From Podaxis mareebaensis (taxonomy: Eukaryota; Basidiomycota; Agaricomycetes; Agaricales; Agaricaceae): 64,000 bases of DNA. The stretch spans positions 1-64,000 of the forward strand of contig JAEUWP010000630.1 in assembly GCA_018524725.1 (NCBI GenBank), written 5' to 3'. Below, one piece after another: positions 56,483-64,000 of the stretch (the first letter of the stretch is position 1; each line of letters starts with the position of its first letter). The position numbers and the translations under genes were made by a program. Under the pieces are notes generated by a model, which saw only the letters and a program-made list of their open reading frames with translations, was not told where the DNA came from and did no database searches.

Positions 56483-58459
56483 TTACGCATCCCAGTTGAT
56501 TACAAAGGATGGCGATGGGTTTCTCATGGTGACATCACACTTGGCCTCAGGCGAGTATATGGGGTTAGCGAGGTATGTGTATCATCAGCAGACTGTATAT
56601 TCAGAAACCGAGTCCAATCTCGACAATCAACCTTTCACAACAACGTTACTCGAGAAATCCCGCTCAGTGATATTCATCTCCTCCAATGTGGTGGCATATG
56701 CTTCCGTGTCCTTAAACCAAATTTGCCTCAAACCAACATCCGAGACAAGGGCACCTCCTACACCGTCCGCCATTGCTGCAGTAGTGCCACGCGAACGAAC
56801 AGCAATGTTCCATAAACTGACATTACGAATAGGTCCAATAACACCCGCAGTGCCAGCTTGGACGAAAATTGCGAGCCAGGTTTGGTGTCCATCATTATCA
56901 CCGTGCATGTTCAGTGCTCATTTTTGTGAATTGGATTCCATCGACCGCCGCACTACCCCACTGCGGAAAGGAGGCTATTAGTGGACTATGCGAAGGAAAG
57001 GAATACATACGTATGGTGAATTCCGAGTCCAACAGCGGCATTATACACAGTTCCGTATTCGAAGCGCACCATTTGCTGGTCTTCCCACACGCCCTGTCCG
57101 ACTTTGAAGCCGTAGCAATGTGTCCAAGCGAAGTTATTGGAGAAAGTGATACTATATAGAGTCTGCGGGTTGCCGGAGTAGTTTACAGCGATGCCTTCAG
57201 ATTTCGGCCATGTCTTAGTGCTGAAGGAATTGTCAAGGGATATTCCAATGGAATTTCGGACCATGACACCGTTCAAGCGACAAACTCAGCATAGACCTCT
57301 TGTTCAGACCAAATTGGTACCCATTGTTGGGATTCTTGGACGTCAATTACGTCGTTCTACGCGTAGAAGTCAGTTCGGGGGTAGAATCATGGATCACCTC
57401 AGTGACTCGCCTCACTGAGATCCATTCGGTTCAGGATCTTGGCATGGTCGATTAAAACATGGCTGGAGCTCGTTGGCATCAAGGACCAAGATCCTCCGTC
57501 GCATATGATAGGCTCATCAAAGGAGAAACGAGCCGTTAATCGGAACGACTGCATGGGCAATGAACTTTCCAGTTTTCTGCGCATAGTCACCCAGCACGTC
57601 GATTGTGCCTCGACCATGTATCTTCACATCGTGTGACCCAAACGCGGTGCGAATCCACTCGGTCTCATCTAGGTCCTGAGATGATTTATGCCAGTCGGCC
57701 GTGTAGTCTGCGCGGTTCCCCGTAAAACGTAGAGTGGAGCCAGCGGAGAGATAGGGGGAGGTGCTTGAGGGAAGGATAGGGTTTCCGACTTAATAGATTC
57801 CAGGCGGGACGTAGATGATGCTTCCTTGCCCCTGGAACCGGCAGCTTGGATCGCGTTGTTGAGTACAGCAGTTGTGACCGTCTTCCCGGAGGCATCTGCA
57901 CCATATTGCGTGACAGCGTTGGAGATGCCAGATCCAGAACCTGGTGGAATATCAGTCTCGAGTGGGTCAGCAGCGAGAATGGGCTCCTCTACTCTGTCCA
58001 ACTTGACAATGATGTACTGAGGACTTTCCATTGTAAAGGTCAGTGTGTTGCTTGAGATGACTCCCGAGTCGTCATAGCCATAATCGTGAGGGCTAGTGGT
58101 GAATGAAGATATCGAGGACTGTTGTGTAGATGTGATCTTGATTACTGCAGCACCCTCTGCGAACGCAGAGTGGGTGTATGCATAGCCATCAAATGCTGCG
58201 TGTTTTTTCGAGTGTGTTTCAAGCCGATCCTAATCCACAAAAGGACGCACCTGTTATGGGGACGCTCTGGCCGTTTACAGTCAGAGTAAAATATCCCGAC
58301 CGGGGACAAATCGAAGGGGGATTATACACTTGGAGAACCGTAGCCAACACATAATAGGCACAAGCCAGAATTGTCCCAACTGTTGTCGCTGATACTGTTC
58401 CACATGCACATCAGTGTACAGTCGATCAGAAAGAGAAACGACCACCAACCAAGGGCCAT
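56483..58459 (-). pseudogene. Secreted beta-helix (pectin-lyase fold) enzyme, probably decayed
   Basis: Start ATG 58,459. A 10-nt first exon joins, after an intron, to a hydrophobic leader (VSATTVGTILACAYYVLATVL). A beta-rich N-terminal domain follows, then a right-handed beta-helix start (AVTQYGADASGKTVTTAVLNN) and repeated strand motifs (VKIHGRGTID, IRNVSLWNIAVRSRG, ALVSDVGLRQIWFKDTEA). The end is PSFVINWDA. Damage: a frame change near 57,826-57,838 before GSIIYVPPGIY, and TAA at 57,790-57,792 inside that strand. More stops lie near 57,390. This fold is shared by GH28, GH55 and pectate-lyase-3 groups; I cannot choose. Unusual splicing could rescue part of it. Confidence 0.55.
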
Positions 58460-58785
58460 GGCGAGTTTAGCTGATCAAACAGGAATGGTAGGAACACTCT
58501 GGTATAAGCGGTCGATATAAACACACGCGGAAGATATACATGTTGCGAGGCAAGAACGAAGCATCGAGTTGAACTGCGAGCGTCAAAAGGCCGAGCTCCT
58601 TCAGTTCAATAAAAATTATTAATGTTGTGTTTCCTATCTCATATCCCCGTATCTCTGTGAAGTGATAATGTTTAGTGCCTTGAGTACTATATGCTACAAT
58701 TGAGAAATGCTCGTTAGGTTAAGAATGAAGGCACAATAAGTCAATCAAGCCCGATAAGAATAGTGAGGGGGTATCAATTTCAAGT
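58460..58785. other. Intergenic, no gene recognised
   Basis: About 325 bp between two minus-strand genes. It holds the promoter of the beta-helix gene and the 3' end of the next. No distinctive motif seen. Confidence 0.45.
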
Positions 58786-59925
58786 TCAAAATTCATCTTG
58801 GGTGTCATATTCATCGTCATCCGTTATGCCATGCTGGAATTTCCAAAAACGTGAGCACAAAACGTCCGTATGTGTGGTTTAGAAGTTACCTCGGCCTTCC
58901 ATTGCCTCATAAACTTCCTTGTTGATTGCAGTATCGAATCACCCGTTCCACTCTTGTCCCCTCCAAACCCAGTCTGTTCGCACAATAAGCAACATGCACG
59001 AGCAAGTGCTCTCTCTTTCTGAGCAATCAAACGAGCCACCTTGAGAGTCCTTCCACCTTCAGCCTTCAGCCTCCGAACAGCAAGCTCCATCACTCTATCA
59101 TATTTCTTGAGGGCTTCTTCAGCCAAGCGCACGGCATTTTCAGCGCGAGAATCCGTCGATGGATCGTTAGCTTCCTCGGCGAGCGTCATTGTGACAGGGT
59201 ATATAGGATGTTCCTCAGACCCTCGGGAGGACCATCCATCGTGATGATGATCGACGTCCGAGATGAAGCCATCAACAATGCGGTACAAAATAGCGAAGGT
59301 AATGCGGCCCAGGCCTGTTATGCGCCGGCGTGTACCTGGTATCTTGGCCTTCAGCAAGTTCTAGGGACGATCCGGATCCGTTAGCCTCAAAATCCATGAA
59401 AAGAACAGTGAATATTGAACCTCGATGCCTGTTACTGCGAAATCCAGTTCTTCCAACCATCTTAAATATAGTTCCGTCTCGATGATCCGGTCCCTCTTAT
59501 CCACACGCTTCTTAACGTTAATTTTGACACTATGGAGCAGGCTTTGGACGGATTGTGCTAGGGGCTTTCCTGAGACGGACATCAGAACAGTGGGATCGAA
59601 GCCTGCAAGACACGCACCGTAGGGTAAGGCTCTGAGCTCACTGATGGTGGAGTCGTCCGCATCTGAGCGGCAACGTTTCAATGAGGTGCAGAGATCAACC
59701 ACTTGTGGTTCGCCACAGGTCTTCCTTGGTGCGACTTTGATAACTAGTCTGGGTGAATGCAGGGTATACTGTTGGGCAGGCTAACATACTGCGACATGAA
59801 GCAGGTGTATTTTCACTTGGACAGGGCGAGCTAATATCTCTGCGAGGGCGTTTTCGTGGAGTGACATATTCTTCTGTCCCACTAGAGTATACGCTGAAAG
59901 GCCGCTTCGACGAGGTTACAGGCAT
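58786..59925 (-). CDS. Unknown basidiomycete protein, four exons
   Basis: Exons 59,925-59,790; 59,743-59,421; 59,360-58,890; 58,833-58,786, phase-consistent, about 325 residues. The N-terminus is Ser/Pro-rich with a basic cluster like a nuclear signal (RKRPRRD). The middle is a globular helical stretch (LAQSVQSLLHSVKINVKKRVDKRD, LYLRWLEELDFAVTGIE). Then come KIPGTRRRITGLGRITFAILYRIVDGF and a long charged helix (NAVRLAEEALKKYDRVMELAVRRLKAE). The tail is acidic (DDDEYDTQDEF). No family recognised. The open frame extends upstream to 60,003 without ATG. Nuclear location is inferred only from the basic cluster. Confidence 0.65.
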
Positions 59926-60046
59926 TGGAGCGACAAGGTGAACAAGACGCGAAATGCGCGTATAATCAACATTCTTTATGGCAGGCTCAACCGCGTCAGT
60001 CACGTGAGTATATTAATTAACCAACCCCTAACTACATACGCGTGGG

Positions 60047-62812
60047 TCACAACTTAGCCTTGGCTTTTTGCAGATGTTTCAGTTCCTTTGCGCGATCACG
60101 AAGCACCCTTCGTAGCAGCTTCCCACTCGGAGAAGTAGGGATTACATCTACAAATTCGACTCCACCTGCGAGATGCTTATAAGCGACCTTATTGTCAGCA
60201 ACGTGCTGGATGAACGGTTGGTTCAGTTCTGTTACGACAGTCGTAGATAGGATACGCGTACCTTCACAATAGATGCTCGAATTTTCTCGGCTTCTCTAGG
60301 ATCACGAGCGGCCCGCTTGGCTGCATTCGCTGTCAATACAACGAAAGCCACTGGAACCTCACCGCCTGATTGTCACCAGTTAGTATACTGCTCAGCACAA
60401 TGATGAATAGACAAACTATAATCATCTGGTACGCCGACCACACACGTATTGCTCACATCCTCGTGCTCCAATATGCACCCTTCAAGCTCGGCAGGGGCGA
60501 CCTGGAATCCTTTGACCTGAGAGAGAAGTTTTCTGTATCAAATTAGAAATGCTGGGCACCGCTAGTTCCTCACCTTCATAATTTCCTAACGCGACGGAAA
60601 CGAAATAAGTTCGTGTAGCCAACAGGGATATACAACACGGACCTTCAAACGGTCAAGAACCCATACCTCACCGTTCCTATCGATCTTTACCTCGTCACCA
60701 GTCCGAACCCAACTGCTCAAGAAAATGAGAAAGCGTCGTGGAACGAGAGTAACAAAAACGCACCCATCAACGAAAGTCTCTTTCGTCCTGGACGTGCATA
60801 ATTATAATTTCAGTCTTACGACCTCGCCAACTTTGAGACAGACTTACGCTTCCGGGTTGTTCAGGTAGCACAATGCATTCGATGGTGACCAGGTAATTAG
60901 CTCACCGGATTCATCATAGCCTGCCAGCGACCCATCCTGCTTAACGATTCTGGCAATTGTCCCTGGTAGCATCGTTCCACTACCTTACAACATGATGAGC
61001 CCATCTCATCCCACTACGTAGGAAAGTTTACTCACTTCCGGATATGCCCCGCTTCCGCTCTATGGGCCACATCGTAGTCGCGGTACAAGTTTCTGTCATT
61101 CCTGCAATGACAAATCAGCTGCAGTCTCAGCATTGGCAAGTCACGGGCACTTACCATATGCCTGGCCAATGTGCGCATTGGGCAAAAGCGCAAACAACTG
61201 TTGGTTCAACTCATGGGAGAGGGGTGCGGCACCGCACATGATCATTCTGACACATTCATGAAGCTTGTAGTTTTTGACCGCTGGGTGCTAACGGCGAACT
61301 CAATAAATAACTTTTTAGTGTGAAAACATTATGAAACCGAACCTTGCAGAGCAACACGACCATAGGCGGAACCAAGCTGATCAACTGCTTGAGAAGAGCC
61401 AAAGACAGTAACTAAGAGTACTCACAATAAGTGGGTGATCTTGTGCCGTATTATACTGTTCAACATCTCTACGAAGTTGAACCTTGGAACGACAACCAGT
61501 GACATCTGACGCCAGTCAATGCATCGCTGAGTTTACGTGTTCTCTATAGCACCATGAGAAAGACCTACGCCACAAAATAGGACGTAATGTAACTAGAAAT
61601 CGAGCTTTCAACATGGCGGGCGAAGGAGCTGACGAAAAGATACGCACGTTTATGACCAAACCGTATATATCTGTCGGGATGAAGTTAATACCTTTCGAAC
61701 ACTCCATTGTTCTGCCACCTACGATAGAAGGGTAGGACTAATGCTCATATGAGCTCTTGAGATCATAGAGGGAAAGTGCAACCCTGGACGCACCTCCAAT
61801 TGCGACATCTCCCGGCCGGTACCGACGATCCTCCCAAGCACAGTAGTCCTCATTCACGCGGTTGTGGACAGCTATCTGTATGACGTTGGCAATAGGAGCG
61901 TAGTGCGGAATTGCGACAGCCTTGTGGAGAACAGTGAAGCTCGGGATGCAGTAGGGAATAAGAGAAACTCTCACCTTGGGTCGACCAGTGGTTCCTGAAG
62001 AGAAACTGAGGAAAGCCAGCTTGGTCTTGCCTTCACCAGGTTTGAGCTTTCTCTCCCGGAAAGCTGGAGCATGGGTACGGCCAAGCTGCACCATATCCTC
62101 AACAGAAACTTTAGGAGCGCCCAACGAGTCCCCCGTGTTGAACACGAGTACGCGGTCGGAGGATAGCCCATGCTGCTGGGCAGCAGCCTCAGCCACAGAA
62201 AGACCATCTGGGTGGGCAATGATAACGGTTGCTTTAGTGGCTTGTAGCTGATAAAGTAATTCGTTTGTAGAGAAGTCCGGATTCGCGCCACTGAGGACTT
62301 TTGTTACGAGGGCTCCGGCTAGTGGTTCAGAAGACTCACGATATTATACCACCAAGTTTGTGGACAGCCCAAATTGCGACGGGATAATCTGGACAAAGTC
62401 AACCAACCATTAGTTCGAATTAGCACAACCGGATCAAGGTAAGACTAACCAATGTGGTTGCGACTGAACAGAAGGACTAGATGTTGTCAGACTCTACACA
62501 GAGTGTGCTCGGAGGATCCATCCCCTCACCCACATCGTCTTCACCAACACCATATTTATATCGCAATGCACTAGCCAGAGCGGAGGTCCGGTCACGAAGC
62601 TTGCGACCTGCTCAGCAACCTTAATTCCTCCCATAACAAACCACACTCACTTCCTGTTCGCTAAATGACCTGCCTGCCGCGTCCTCTATAATCCACGGTG
62701 TTCCTCTCTTCTTGTTCGGCCTTGCAGGATGAATGGAATCGAAGAGAAACTGACCAAGGGTCTGGTCATCAGGAATGTGGTGGAGAAGTGGTCGTAGCGA
62801 GTGAATTTCCAT
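60047..62812 (-). CDS. 4-coumarate:CoA-ligase-like acyl-CoA synthetase, PTS1 AKL
   Basis: Start ATG 62,812 (MEIHSLRPLLHHIPDDQTLG), stop at 60,047-60,049, many short exons. It belongs to the ANL adenylating superfamily and forms acyl-AMP and then acyl-CoA from a carboxylic acid, ATP and CoA. The phosphate-binding loop is SFSSGTTGRPK near 62,000. Further blocks are LVFNTGDSLGAP and the C-terminal lid with QVAPAELEG, HEDVSNTCVVGVPDD and the catalytic lysine region SGKLLRR. The last residues are AKAKL, a peroxisomal PTS1. It heads a tandem pair with the next gene, 319 bp apart, same strand. The substrate (phenylpropanoid, medium-chain or other acid) cannot be told. No frame damage was noticed. 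Confidence 0.85.
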
Positions 62813-63131
62813 GATTCCGGCGTAGGGGGTGAAAAGGTACGAAAGCGCAATGACACGCCGTCTACTGAACACTCGATGGATTTAACTGCTGCTGCGCGCT
62901 ACTTTGCACAAGGCATCACTACTATGAGAACATTTGGTCGCGTGACAAGGTCAAGTGGGGCAGGCGTCTTCCTTACGAGGTAAATTCCATAAATATTGCC
63001 CGCTTATGAACGAAACCGGCCGGCACCCTCTCCCACCACGCATGTCTCCAGCGAGATTTATTGTCAGTTAGAATACAGGAGGATTACATTATGCTCTACG
63101 CGCCCATTCATATTCACAATTCACGTTTCCT
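62813..63131. other. Spacer between the tandem acyl-CoA ligase genes
   Basis: 319 bp. It must hold the 3' end of the right gene and the promoter of the left one. No gene, no clear TATA box. Confidence 0.5.
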
Positions 63132-64000
63132 TCAGAGCTTCGAGTGGCGCCTTGGCTGGTTCAGTTGCAGTTCTTCATCTCTGGCGCGTTGCCGTAAGAC
63201 CCTTCTTAGAAGCTTTCCACTGCCATTTCTCTGGGAAACTCAACACATCAGCACTACGTCACAGAGGACTGGGCTATCCATACCGGTATTGCTTCGATGA
63301 AGCGCACTCCTCCAACCAGGTGCTTGTATTGGACCTTTCTTTCAGCGATATACTAGTAATGACATTCAGTGATCATACTTCAAGGCCCTGAGTAGTAAGG
63401 AATCGCGAATTACCCTCTCAATACTCTCCTGTATTTTCAACACAGCTTGTGGATCGCGTGAAACTCTTCGTCGAGCATCAAGAGAGAGTACGACGTAAGC
63501 CATGGGAACTTCACCACAGTACTCGTCCTCAATGCCGATAACACAGCAGTCGACAACGTCGGGATGTCCGAGTAACGTGCCTTCTAGCTCAGCTGGCGCT
63601 ACCTGAAATCCTTTAACTTTGAGAAATTCCTGTCAGGCGAAATCAGCTACGGCGTTCGAAAGGAAATCCACCTTGAAAATATTACCTTCAGGCGATCACA
63701 TACGAATACCTCGCCATTGGCTGAAAGAACAACTTGGTCTCCCGTTCGTATCCACCTGAGGGTTTGCCGACAGTGAGTTAGTTTTCTCCGTCCCCGAGGG
63801 TCTGCTTACCCATTAGCAAAGGTTTCAGCTGTACTGGTTTTGTTGAAGGTTATAATGAGTTGGCGCTGAAGTGTGGAAGCAGCTGACAAGAACATACGCG
63901 GAAGTATTTTGCCAGTATCCGAGAGCCGCGGCAGGCCCTCTCACCAGGAGTTCGCCAGACTCTCCAGGTGCGGTCAAAGTGCCATCGGGCCTCACGATAC
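63132..64000 (-). CDS. 4-coumarate:CoA-ligase-like acyl-CoA synthetase, PTS1 SKL (partial, runs off the window)
   Basis: Only the C-terminal part is present; the gene continues beyond 64,000. Readable blocks on the minus strand: GELLVRGPAAALGYW, TGDQVVLSANGEVFVCDRLK, FLKVKGFQVAPAELEGTLLGH, DEYCGEVPMAYVVLS and GSGKLLRRVLRQRARDEE. An intron at about 63,223-63,268 joins RFIEAIP to the SGKLLRR exon. The protein ends HSKL, a canonical PTS1. It is the paralogue of the 60,047-62,812 gene, sharing the order of C-terminal blocks and the peroxisomal address but with a different final tripeptide. Substrate unknown. Confidence 0.85.

Overview
The window looks like nuclear DNA of a filamentous basidiomycete (Agaricomycetes type). 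Genes carry many short introns of about 45-85 bp, and the families seen are typical of mushrooms: F-box-like proteins, NACHT ATPases, DUF6699, multi-exon P450s, mycocypin-like inhibitors and PTS1 acyl-CoA ligases. No rRNA, tRNA, CRISPR array or prokaryotic operon was seen.

Left block, 1 to about 16,680: a transposon island almost without CpG. It opens with a 33-bp minisatellite, then the 3' end of a decayed Ty3/gypsy pol. Next comes a three-level nest of LTR elements resolved by target-site duplications (TSDs): a chromodomain Ty3/gypsy element (9,992-16,275, TSD AAATG) sits inside the 5' LTR of a reverse-strand Ty1/copia element (5,154-16,355, TSD TGCAT). That copia sits inside a tiny non-autonomous LTR element of TRIM type (4,465-16,611, TSD GGAC). 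All 17 in-frame stops of the gypsy pol are TGA, and where conserved fungal relatives can be recalled most sit at arginine positions, which fits CGA-to-TGA decay at methylated CpG. The island ends inside a membrane-protein gene whose 3' end is lost.

Right block, 16.7-64 kb: CpG-normal host DNA. In order: a tandem double-NACHT gene; an ARID (Swi1-like) chromatin gene; a carnitine acetyltransferase with an upstream exon encoding a mitochondrial presequence; an F-box-like gene; a tandem segmental duplication of about 2.8 kb, each copy with an intact four-exon mycocypin-like gene, separated by a TIR-bounded element; a DUF6699 gene; about 4 kb of gene-poor DNA; two tandem P450 genes with identical 11-exon layout, one of which has lost a splice acceptor; a Tc1/IS630-type transposase relic; a second F-box-like gene; a PPPDE-thioredoxin-PUL gene; a DUF427 gene; a decayed beta-helix enzyme gene; an unknown gene; and two tandem 4-coumarate:CoA-ligase-like genes ending in peroxisomal signals (AKL and SKL), the second cut by the window edge.

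Functional links: the carnitine acetyltransferase and the two acyl-CoA ligases all belong to peroxisomal or mitochondrial acyl-CoA metabolism but are far apart and not shown to be co-regulated. P450s, inhibitor genes and acyl-CoA ligases are each present as tandem pairs, so local duplication is the main mode of gene change here. Exon borders were deduced by eye from splice motifs and reading phase.
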